Of a stretch of 64,000 nt of DNA, positions 53,501 through 61,879 are shown one piece after another. The stretch covers positions 260,001 through 324,000 of the forward strand of contig CAMXCT020005024.1 of assembly GCA_947184155.2 (NCBI GenBank), read 5' to 3'. The translations under genes were made by a program, and so were the position numbers. Below the pieces are notes generated by a model. The model worked only from the letters and a program-made list of their open reading frames with translations, was not told the DNA's origin and ran no database searches. The first letter of the stretch is position 1. Every line of letters begins with the position of its first letter. The stretch is from Cladocopium goreaui. Lineage: Eukaryota > Sar > Dinophyceae > Suessiales > Symbiodiniaceae.

Positions 53501-56500
53501 GCTTCTCCGTGTAAAAGCTTGCTCTGTGTGTAAGCATCGCTGTGACAGGAGGTGAGAAGAGTTGAGAAGAGTTAAGACAAGGTTGGCAGAGGTGAGATTC
53601 GTTGAGAAGAGTTGAGAAGAGCAGGGAAGAGGTGAAAAGAGTTGAGCTGAGGTGGGAAGAGATGGAACAACTTTGAGAGCTGTTGAAAAGAGTTGCGAAA
53701 ATTGAGAAGAGCTGAGATGGCCTGAGAAGAGTTGAGAAGTGATGGTCACAATTGAAAAGGGGTGAGGCAAAATGACGCCGAATTCACAGAACAGAGTTGA
53801 GAAGCTGTGAGGGCCCCCTGCATCTCCTATAGGCAAACCTTGTCTCTGGATCCTATAGCGTCACAGTTCTTAAACCTGGAAACTTCCGCCACCCGCCTTG
53901 CGCGGGTTCTACTTGTAGATAGAATTTCTCTAGTTAAGTTAATGATCTTTTTTAGTCTATAAGTATCTATAGATTCTATATCTACGGATTATATATAGTT
54001 CTATCGACCGTCCAATTTTTCTTCTTTGGATTTTAAGCAGTGTCAGTTGGAGTCCTAGCAAAAATGCACTGTCAAGTCGACGGGGATGAATCACGTATAG
54101 TGTCAAAAGATTGTCAGCGCGGACAGGAGTGGCTTTCAAGCACAAAGACATGGGATAATGATCTATATATAAATCATTAAAAAAGTATTTGGCTCCAACA
54201 GTTTTTCTCTCTTCGGGGACTCTGGAAGGCGTCCAAATTGGCCGAGGAAGCAGCTCAGGCTGGCATCGATGCAGCATGGCATGACACGATTAGTGAAGTG
54301 GCTTCAGTTTGTTGGTCGCAGAGTCGCAGCCGTTTCTGACCATTTCAAGTGCTACTTTCCCCGTTCCGCAGGCAGAGGCCGAAAGGCTGGCCAAGCTTCG
54401 CGCACGTGAGGCGGCCGAGGAAAACGCTTCGAAGTTGGCTGAGGAGAAAGCCAAGGTGTGGGGGATGGTATGACAATAGGATTTAACCATCAAGGATTCA
54501 AAAGGGATGATTGGGTTGAAATCATGGGAATTAATCATGATTAATCATCAGCAATGACCTACCCTAGGGTAAACCTGCAGAAATATGTGGAAAAACCATG
54601 GCGAAGCCAATGAAAAATGATCCACAAATTCTATTTAGGTTTTCCACATCTATGTTACTTTACCCTGGGCTATCCTCTGGTAATCAAATGCGGCTAGAAA
54701 AAAATCCCCAAGCTAAATGGAGGTTTAGTTCGCTTGGAAAACTAAATGGGGGATTTTGCAGCCCACGTTTGATTGCCGGAGGGTATACCAGTGGCAGTGG
54801 ATAACCGTCAGAATAGATAGCATAATCCCAGTTGCAATGTGGCTATGACTAGAACAAAAACAGTTCCAGTTGGTCAAACTCAATATTTTATACTAATCAG
54901 AACCCAGGATAACCCAAGTATATACTTATGTATATGTGTATATATATATATACATACACATAAATGCACAGAAATATAACCAGATTGCATCTGGATTATG
55001 AAGCACTTACGCGGTGGGGTCCACTCTGCAGTGGTGCTACAAGTTTCATTGATTTGACCGTTGGAAAGTTGTCACGAGATGGGTTCTTTGAGAATTGCTC
55101 ATAGTTCCGCTTGACTTGAGAAAATTTGGGGTTCCCATCTTTGTTGATGTCAATTGGATGGAATTAACCTGTTGAGACAAGGAAGCTGCCGCTTGGCGGG
55201 CGAAGCGCCAAGCAGAGGAGTTCCTTGGTTTCAACATGCTTGGCACAGGTGTTTCCTTACATAAGTATACATAAGTCCTGTGGGACAGGGATGATGCTTT
55301 GAGACATGGTTCAGTCATAGGTAGACAACTCCTTGTTTGCCTGCTTGGATGTGCATCCCAGTTAGTAGATGATCAATAAACCCCGGTTATGTATACATGT
55401 GTTTTATTATGGGCTATTAGTTACCGTTTTAATCCAGCCAAGGGGCAGGGTTTACCTCCTCAAGTGACTACTATTTTGGCTCAAGGAAAGAGTGGCCCCT
55501 GCAGCTTTGTGTTTTGGGGTGTTACCACTTTCTAATATCACTCTGCTTTTATTGGGTTATCACGCCGTACTGGCTTAACATTCTTACCCCTTTAAAAACT
55601 TCATACATACTCGCCTCGGTCGTGTGTGACGCAATAGTTTGCTTTGATCTCTGCGCGGCAACTTCCTAGAGGGACTTTGTGTGTCTAACAAAATCTAACA
55701 AAGGTGCTCTCAAATCATCTCCGGTTTGAGGAGCCCCAAGATGTCCACAAAGTTCTAGGCAGAACGCATTTGTTTGACAAAGGAGAGCTTCAGTATGACA
55801 TGCATGAGTTTGCCGAAGTCCTCTGCAAGTTATACGAAGAAGAGTGCGGAAGCTTCAGAGGGTTCAAGAAAGCACGTACTCCTTACCTAGGACCTAGATG
55901 AAAGTGCGTTGCCTTTGGAGGATTGGAACAGCAAGGGTAAGCTCTGCAACTCTGCCGCAAAGTTGATAATGAAAGCATACTGGCTTGCCAGATTGAGTAG
56001 GCCAATTTGCTCCATGCTCTCAAAGAACTCAGTAAGAGACTAGCAAAATGGAGTGTGAATGATGACCGACGATTGTTTAGGGTGTTTAGCTATCTCAATA
56101 GTACCAAGCACTATCGGATGAGATCAAAGCTCAACCCCGAAGATCCTTGGCAGTTGTAGTTGTTCACAGATGCAGACCATGCATCAAAGACTGAACATGG
56201 GTACTCCGCGTCAGGATCTTTGCTAGTGGTAGCAGGCGGTGGTTCCTACTTTCCAATAGCTTTTCAATCGAAGCGTCAGACAGCAGCCAGTCGTTCAACA
56301 ACAGAGGCTGAGGCAATTGCTTTGGCGACTGCCCTTTTTGGTGATGCGATGCCAGCGCAAGAATTCCTAGCCAATTTGTTTGGCGAACAGGTTCCAATCA
56401 TGTGCCATCAAGACAACGCTGACACTGCCACGATACAGGTGATCCGCAATGGATACTCTGCACGATTACCCCACTTGGGCAAAACTCATAAGATCAATGT

Positions 56501-58569
56501 TCACGGTTTATATGATGCCTTTAAGGAACCTGACATCATGATCCAGCATCGCCCTACAGAGCAGCAAGCTGCTGACATCTTCACTAAGTGTCTGGATGTG
56601 CAGAAGTGGCAGCATGCATTGGATACGATCGGAATTTTTGATCCCAAACTTCCAAAGGAATAGACTTCAACCCGAAATAGACTCATTTCCTTGTCGAGCT
56701 TGATCAGTTCTTGTGTTGGAAGGTCATTTTGGCCACTCCTTGGTAGGGACCAGAAGTTGCAGTAGGTTCACATCCGTGATGCCCCTGCAGAGTGCTGTGG
56801 TTAAGCCCGCGCGCGCCCTGCAGGTGTCCTGCGTGCCTGTTCCTAAATTAGGGTGAAATGTGGGATCAGTTCTCACTGGAAGTTAGCACTGTCATTCTTG
56901 TGAATGCTTGAGCGGCGATCCGTGCACCCAGAGATATAGGATCAAACTCAAAGCGCGCAAACCTTGCTGCACAGAATCATGAAAGGAGCCTTGTACAAAA
57001 CTGCCTTGTGAAATCGGATGAATGGCCAGCATCCGCCGTAGCTCGCAGGAAATAAGTGTCACATTAGTAGGAGGGGGGGTACAGTTTTAATCCAGCCAAG
57101 GGGCACGGCAGGGTTTATCTCCTCAAGTGACTACTATTTTGGCTCAAGGAAAGAGTGGCCCCTGCAGCTTTGCGTTTCGGGGTTTTACCACTTTCTAATA
57201 TCATTCTGATTTTATTGTTAGTAAGACACTTACTAACTGGGATGCACACCCAAGTGATGTTCAAAATTTCATTCAAATTATAGCCATATTTAAGTTGGCT
57301 CAAACACCCAATTCTGGGGGTTAACATCCCATAGTTTTACTGAGGCTGGCGAAGGAGGAGGCCAAAGTCAAGGCTGCGGAAGCTGCTGATCTCAAAGCCC
57401 AAGAGGTGGCTAAGCAGAAGGCGGAGGACGTCTGCCGTTTCCGAAGTGGAGGGAAAATCTCCTTCAACAATCCTGAAAAAATGGGAGATGCCGGGAGTTC
57501 TTTTTGTTGTTCATTTTTTTTGCCATTGAAAAAATGCTGACCATGTTGATATGGATCATACTGACCATCCATATTCCATGTGATCATAAGGGGTTATCCA
57601 CAGGGGACTTGGGGATTTGGGAACCCCCAAAATGGAGAGTTACTCATGTTGAGGTTGAAAATATGGATCAATGATTCAATATGGGTGAACCCTTTATATG
57701 TGTTTTCTTTTCATTTTTTGCTGATGGTTAAATCCAATAACTATGATAAATTGGCTGATGTACCCATCATATCCCTGGATGTAACAATTGACCTATAATT
57801 GTTTATTTTTATTTTTTATTACGGAAAAATGGAAAATGACATATATCTATGATCCCCTATACATTCCAAGAAATGTATAGTCTGTATAGTGTGTACAGTG
57901 TACATGATATTTTTACATATCCTTTGGATAGTTCAAGTAATTTTTGTTCATGATTGCCCCTTATTTATAGAACAAATCCCATGAATCCTCCCAACAAAAA
58001 TCCCAAACCGCAGGATGCCGCGGAGGCGTTGGCCTTAAAGGAGGCGCAGCAGGAAGCCGAGCGCGCTGCCACTGCGCGGGCGCAGCAGGCGGCTGAGGTG
58101 CGGGGCGAGGGATTTTAACAGATTTCTGTGGAATTTCTATAGGATTCTGATAGGATTCCTGTAGGTTTCGGATTTCTATATTTTTGTTGGATATATTATA
58201 TCCAAAATTTCAATGCTGTGATGGATATGGCAATGGGCCAAAACTCTGGTAATTAATCACCTGTTTTGACATCGAAATATATGGGGTAAATGGATGTTAG
58301 TCCCACCAGATATGGTACTAATTACTGTAGGTGTAAGGAACAATGTACTACATATATATGAGGTGCTAGCACGAGTCCATAAGTGTCTGAACATGGGAGA
58401 TTTCAAACCCAGTCATGGCCATTTGAATAGGGACAATGATGGAGAATGCTAAACTTGACCACTGGATTTAGGATCCCCTTGGGATTTTCCAGGAAAAGAC
58501 CATGGTTTTCAAACCCATGTAGAACCCATTGCTGACCTCAGTTTTTCTTCAAGGAGGCGGCCGAGGATG
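42199..58569 (+). CDS. Many-exon Cys-containing then Ala-rich helical protein
   Basis: Possible start 42199 with a signal-like [20 protein letters not shown]. Exons: 42652-42809, 42972-about 43013, 43165-about 43212, about 43395-43588 ([20 protein letters not shown]), 43851-43953 ([19 protein letters not shown]), 44301-about 44400 ([16 protein letters not shown]), about 45261-45366, about 45816-45883, 48100-48154, 48741-48794, 49268-49360, 49905-49952, 50373-50437, 51061-51183, 51404-51537, 51686-51751, 51930-51989, 52241-52354 ([20 protein letters not shown]), about 52972-53066, 54229-54278, 54372-54455, 55182-55220, 57345-57429, 58014-58097, 58554-58569. The second half, rich in Ala, Glu, Lys and Gln, should form long helices or a coiled coil. 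Many joins are in phase. No family is recognised; a secreted or surface structural protein is a guess. It may be two genes (Cys part and Ala part), and the 3' end is unknown. Confidence 0.55.
42372..42615. repeat. ATACATACAATAATATA minisatellite
   Basis: Seven or more units of about 30-35 bp, each made of TACATACAATAATATATATA plus a variable TA run. It sits between the first and second predicted exons of the large gene. Confidence 0.9.
44601..44660. repeat. Perfect 30 bp tandem duplication
   Basis: Two identical 30 bp units beginning TTGAGAGTTGAGAGTGCGGC stand back to back. Confidence 0.95.
45945..46075. repeat. ATATT/AATAT foldback
   Basis: TATTATATTATATTATATCC and GGATATAATATAATATAATA form long complementary arms on either side of a T-run and TCCACCAGG loop, giving a large hairpin. 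Confidence 0.8.
46274..46403. repeat. TA-flanked foldback element, long variant
   Basis: TACCCTCTGGTAAACGTTTA at the left, GTTAGTTTACCAGAGGGTA at the right; 130 bp with an extra TTACGGTAAATCATAG in the core. A remnant right end (AATTACCGGAGGCTA) abuts it and shares the TA. Confidence 0.9.
46627..47350 (+). pseudogene. Ubiquitin-like/leucine-rich-repeat retrocopy, frameshifted
   Basis: An intronless reading frame starting at Met 46627. It has a ubiquitin-like N-terminal half ([32 protein letters not shown]), then BspA-like leucine-rich units of the form [14 protein letters not shown], repeated about every 69 bp. The frame breaks after the first LRR unit near 47025, and later units show a stop (near 47165) and further shifts. 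It lies between exons 45883 and 48100 of the surrounding gene. Ubiquitin-like plus LRR genes of this sort are, to my knowledge, numerous in dinoflagellates; that it is a dead, retroposed copy is inference from the lack of introns and the breaks. Confidence 0.75.
47521..48030. repeat. ATACATATA/CACACA microsatellite block
   Basis: About 500 bp of degenerate ATACATAT, ATATATAAAC and ACACACAC runs. Long Tyr/Ile/Val/Cys open frames on the - strand come only from this repeat and are not genes. Confidence 0.92.
48356..48480. repeat. Foldback element, diverged
   Basis: TACCCTCTGGTAATGCAACA at the left; the right arm GTTGAATTGCCAATGG is diverged. Confidence 0.65.
50550..50583. repeat. TATATA microsatellite
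   Basis: TATATATATATATACATATATATATA in an intron of the large gene. Confidence 0.8.
52241..52354 (+). CDS. Ala-rich helical exon
   Basis: Phase-0 exon between CCAG and a GTGCAG donor, encoding [20 protein letters not shown] followed by [18 protein letters not shown]. It is the clearest example of the repeated Ala/Glu/Lys helix exons of this gene. Confidence 0.7.
53160..53540. repeat. TGTGTAAAAGCTTGCT minisatellite
   Basis: About 20 degenerate units of 15-18 bp, most containing AAAGCTTGCT or AAAGCTTCTC with an AAGCTT hexamer. It lies in an intron of the large Ala-rich gene. - strand open frames here are repeat artefacts. Confidence 0.93.
53545..53815. repeat. GTTGAGAAGA minisatellite
   Basis: Degenerate 10-11 bp purine-rich units GAGTTGAGAA adjoin the AAGCTT array without a break. 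Confidence 0.88.
54560..54672. repeat. Foldback element, CCCTAGGG variant
   Basis: TACCCTAGGGTAAACCTGCA at the left and TGTTACTTTACCCTGGGCTA at the right. The terminal bases differ from the main family, but the TA flanks and the length fit. Confidence 0.75.
54671..54785. repeat. Foldback element adjoining the previous one
   Basis: TATCCTCTGGTAATCAAATG at the left and GTTTGATTGCCGGAGGGTA at the right; the internal AAATCCCCAAGCTAAATGG is unlike the main core. It shares one TA with the element on its left. Confidence 0.75.
55426..55554 (+). repeat. 5' LTR of second copia-type element
   Basis: GTTTTAATCCAGCCAAGGGG to CTTTTATTG. Contains ATTTTGGCTCAAG at 55473-55485, identical to the 3' end of the dinoflagellate spliced leader. 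Confidence 0.75.
55704..56150 (+). pseudogene. Broken copia reverse transcriptase 3' part
   Basis: Reads [20 protein letters not shown] and related residues to 55901. Then the frame shifts: [19 protein letters not shown] follows near 55950, and the codons around 56020-56130 resemble the connection domain only in pieces. In-frame stops and shifts make it non-functional. Confidence 0.75.
56160..56663 (+). pseudogene. Copia RNase H, intact frame of a dead element
   Basis: 167 codons. [19 protein letters not shown] at the start holds the first catalytic Asp, [10 protein letters not shown] the Glu, [13 protein letters not shown] the next Asp, and [13 protein letters not shown] the last. The frame is intact here although the upstream reverse transcriptase is broken; it is followed by a stop and about 420 bp of non-coding sequence before the right LTR. 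Confidence 0.85.
57069..57079 (+). other. Polypurine tract of second element
   Basis: An uninterrupted purine run (GGAGGGGGGG) five bases before the right LTR, fixing the element's orientation as +. Confidence 0.65.
57084..57217 (+). repeat. 3' LTR of second copia-type element
   Basis: GTTTTAATCCAGCCAAGGGG to TTTTATTG with the same spliced-leader-like ATTTTGGCTCAAG at 57136-57148; contains a CACGG insertion relative to the left LTR. Confidence 0.75.
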
Positions 58570-58943
58570 GTGCTGCCATCATGACGCCTCTTGGGATGCT
58601 CTTGGTGTTTTCCCATGGGTTTTCCCACGGGTTTTTGCTCGATTTTCCATGGATTTTCCGTGGCCATGTTGGTGAAATGTCTCTTGGGAAATTTCACTGG
58701 GCAAGCAGTGAAGAATCTTGATATCACCGGCCAAAATGTGGTTTTCGCCAGCCAAGAAAATGGGGGTACAACTACCTACGCAGAGGCAATCATTTGTCCG
58801 GGCGTATGGATTTCGCAGGGGCAGACGTGTCCCAGAAGTTGCTTTCTTATGTGATCAATCATAGAAGGCAATTGGAAATCTCCGGAAATTCAGGTAAATG
58901 TAGATGACCTTCCTGTTGAAGATGGGCTTGTCTTAATAGCTGC

Positions 58944-59048
58944 TACCCTCTGGTAAATAAACATGGACCCTGAAAATCACCAATTTTTAATGGAAACTAG
59001 TCTTCCAACCCCTATCTGCCAGGGTCTATGTTAATTTACCAGAGGGTA
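58944..59048. repeat. TA-flanked foldback element
   Basis: TACCCTCTGGTAAATAAACA at the left, TGTTAATTTACCAGAGGGTA at the right; it lies about 40 bp before the start of the next predicted gene. Confidence 0.9.
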
Positions 59049-59089
59049 ATAGCTAGTTGAAAATTCTAGGAGGGTGCCCTCTGAGGAAG

Positions 59090-60696
59090 ATGTCGATGCC
59101 TGGTGGTGCGTTGGGAGGAGAAGCCTTGGAGCCTATGGATGCTTGGGCATTCAACGCCCCCAAAGGTGATGATGGATGGGGCTGCTGAACTAAGAACCAC
59201 TGATTTGGTGGAATGATTCTGGTGTTTTTTTTCGCCCTTGGTGACTTAACACCATATTCTCAATGGTGTTTTTTTTAATGGCTTATTCACCTACTACCCC
59301 CTTACGGCCGGTTGAATCCTCAGAAGAACCAAGGAAACGGAGGCGGCCAAGCCTATGCTGCGAAAGCAGGGCTGAGCAAAGAACTTTGGAGTCGCCGCGG
59401 AGCGAAAAAAAACGAAGAACCGAGCCCCGGGGCCGGGGTGGGATGGGCTCCCGCAATGGGAAAGCTCAAGGAACTGGGGATGGGGCCCATTTTTTGGGTC
59501 TTTTTTTAGATGTGTGCAGATCATTGAAGATCTATATGATTTATATGTATCTATATATTTATATATATATATGATATAATATAATATTTATTGTCTATTT
59601 TTGTTCTTCTTGCCCTTTCTCCTGGGTTGTAAAACCGATGGGCAACCGAGGATGGTTCTTTACTTGCTCTGCTCAAGCGAATTATCGCGGAGGACTGGGG
59701 TGAGCCCCTGCTCGCGAGATGGAATCTGAAAATTGAATATACCACTCAGCATGTTACTCTCTTTTGCTTGCTTAAAGATTTGAAACGGAAATTCATGATC
59801 AGCCAATGGATTTTGGGGTACCTTGATTTCAGACAAACCCCAATGATCTGGCATCAATTTGGCGCATTTTTGGCACCATCAGGAGGGTGTGTATGGGCGC
59901 AGGCCTCAGCAGTTCTATTTTAGTGGCCATGGTCTTCCAGGCAAGGGTTTACTGTTAAGAAAAGCCCACTTGCCAAATCTTGGTGCTGAGGCTGTACAGA
60001 GGCCTTTTGCCCTTCTCGGCACTGGAGGTCTCTTCCAGACTCATCCGAACCACCACCAGTCAGCTGCAGCTGAAAGCTCTGATGTCGATAGGCCACCGAG
60101 CAGAAAGCGTTGTATGTGCTGAACTACGCGGCCATCAAGTCCCTTCTTCGGAGGCAGTTTGTTTTTTGGTTTGGAACGCTGGGGTACGGAACTACACGCC
60201 TATGGCCAGTGTCTGATAAATGATTCCACCTTCCAAAATGGATAAATCAATGCTAGACTGCCAGACATGACCTTCGGTTTTGTGGGTGCCTAATGGTGCC
60301 TAATTTTTGAGCCACACTGACATCCCAAAATCTCGTTTCATTGGGGCAGGCTTTGCGGGGAGCCTGGAATTTTGGCCGGGCGACTCGTGGTGCAAGTGCT
60401 GGTTTTTGCTGATGTGGGATTCACCATGATTCACCATGATTCACCCAATGCCATGAAGCTACCATTTGGGGCATGGTTTATACCACCCATCTATGGTAAT
60501 AATCCTGGCAATATTGGGGACGGTTTATTGTTGCGCTTACCACATATACTGAAAAGGTGACATGTGAGTATGTTAAGAAGATGCTGAAAAAACTAAGGCT
60601 GCTAAGGCTGCTAAGACTGCTAAGTTTCCTTCGGAAACGGACCGAGCCGATCCCCAAGTTTGGGACATCACCCAATCTCAGTGGGCTGTGAATTGA
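59090..60696 (+). CDS. Small unrecognised gene, Gly then Lys/Ala-rich
   Basis: Starts at 59090 (MSMPGGALGGEALEPMDAWA) after TGAG. Exons: 59090-59165, 59334-about 59396 (GNGGGQAYAAKAGLSKELW; phase fits AAA G|GA AAC), 60350-about 60396 (FAGSLEFWPGDSWCK), about 60578-60696 (EKTKAAKAAKTAKFPSETDR, DPQVWDITQSQWAVN, stop). The first join is strong. The last exon can also be read in another frame (KKMLKKLRLLRLL...), so the C-terminus is uncertain. An open stretch at 59980-60216 (LPFSALEVSSRLIRTTTSQL) may be a further exon. No family recognised. Confidence 0.4.
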
Positions 60697-60825
60697 GGCC
60701 ACTGTCTTCTGCGGTTATTTGAGCTGGGCAGCCCAGATCTGAACCGCCAACGGCGCAAAAGTCTAGATATGATGAGCGGCTTCTGTCAACACTTGGGAGA
60801 CGATGCTTGAACCGATTTAAGATTG

Positions 60826-60870
60826 ATATATCATATATATATATATCATGCATATATCATGCATATTCAT
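60826..60870. repeat. TATCATATATA short tandem repeat
   Basis: ATATATCATATATATATATATCATGCATATATCATGCATAT, followed by AACATTAATTAACAT. Confidence 0.75.
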
Positions 60871-60899
60871 TAACATTAATTAACATGTGACGTTTCAAT

Positions 60900-61879
60900 C
60901 TGATACCCATCTACCCACAATCCAGGCGACTTGCTCTGCGTACCTATCAGTGTGCCAGTGGAGGCGCCGATTTGAAAAATGACCAGGAAAGGATCCGAAA
61001 ATGAGAATAGATTCCACCAGAGTTTCGTTTGTGGGGTGTATTATATATATATATATAGATATATAGATATAGATATAATATATACATATTATTAGAGGTA
61101 AGGGATTACCAATCAGTTCCTTTTCTTTGGAGTTATTCAATGACGCGACCGATGTACAGTGGGACCACGAAGTCAAATCGTTGATTGGCGGTTGTGGAGC
61201 CAGCTCTGTCAGATGCCAAGCGGTTGTGATGGAATGCTACGGGGAAGCAGCTGAATTGCCGCCGCAACAACATGAAAATTAATTGATGACCGTAGTTCAC
61301 CATGCAAAACAACGGTGACCACCAGGATAAAAGATTGAATAACACACAAAGGCGGACCAGGGAGGAGTCGAAACTCCAAAGTTTGGTTGGCAATGTCAAT
61401 CCTGACATCAAAGAGCAACGCCACACCCATAGGGCCACTGGTCCTGCTGTTGATGTTGGTAATCGAACGCGCGTTGGAAGAAGGAAAGAAGAAGAGAAGT
61501 ATATTACCGTAAGAAGAGGGCAAGACAAAATAAGATAGAAGAAGAACAGAAAAAGAAAAGAAGAATCTTCGCAGAACCATCCGGCTTGATGTGGCCGAAC
61601 AGTCGCTGCTTTGATGTGTCTCAGACCTCATGGGTTTGTCCAAAAACAGGGGCAAGATGGTTAAAACGGTGACCAAATCAGGAACATGATCTTTGAAACC
61701 ATTTGGATTTAGAGGTTCTTTACCATTTTCAAACAAACCCATATACAATAGTTTCTTCAAATGAGAAAATGGGGGACCCCAAAGGATCATCCAAGTTATT
61801 CTTGGTCATTTTTTAGAGAGACACCAGTAGTTTGTGGGTACATCATTTTCAGACAAAGCCTCATGGCAATCTGTGTCAG
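60900..61879. other. Spacer without recognised genes
   Basis: Includes a TATAGATATA run (61042-61083), the dispersed repeat copy at 61351 and a purine-rich tract at 61485-61570. The upstream exons of the carrier gene should lie here or earlier, but I cannot place them. Confidence 0.45.
61351..61444. repeat. Dispersed repeat, possible SINE, copy 2
   Basis: GGCGGACCAGGGAGGAGTCG to CACCCATAGGGCCACTGGTCC, matching 14504-14595 at both ends. On the - strand it contains GTTTCGACTCC, close to a polymerase III B box. Confidence 0.55.

Larger units (their letters stand above)
55426..57217 (+). mobile_element. Decayed second copia-type element
   Basis: A 1.8 kb remnant in an intron of the Ala-rich gene. 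Direct repeats at both ends (129 and 134 bp, differing by a 5 bp indel and scattered changes) act as LTRs. A purine run GGAGGGGGGG stands just before the right one as a polypurine tract. Inside are only the 3' part of pol with several frame breaks. The sequence differs from the - strand element at 16748, so this is another family and an older insertion. Confidence 0.8.

Noticed and set aside
53159..53836. 225-codon - strand Ser/Thr/Gln/His-rich frame
   Set aside because: Read-through of the AAGCTT minisatellite and the adjoining purine-rich array.
55554..55575. GGTTATCACGCC after the left LTR as a primer-binding site
   Set aside because: It resembles a tRNA D-arm in the sense orientation, whereas a primer site must be complementary to a tRNA 3' end.
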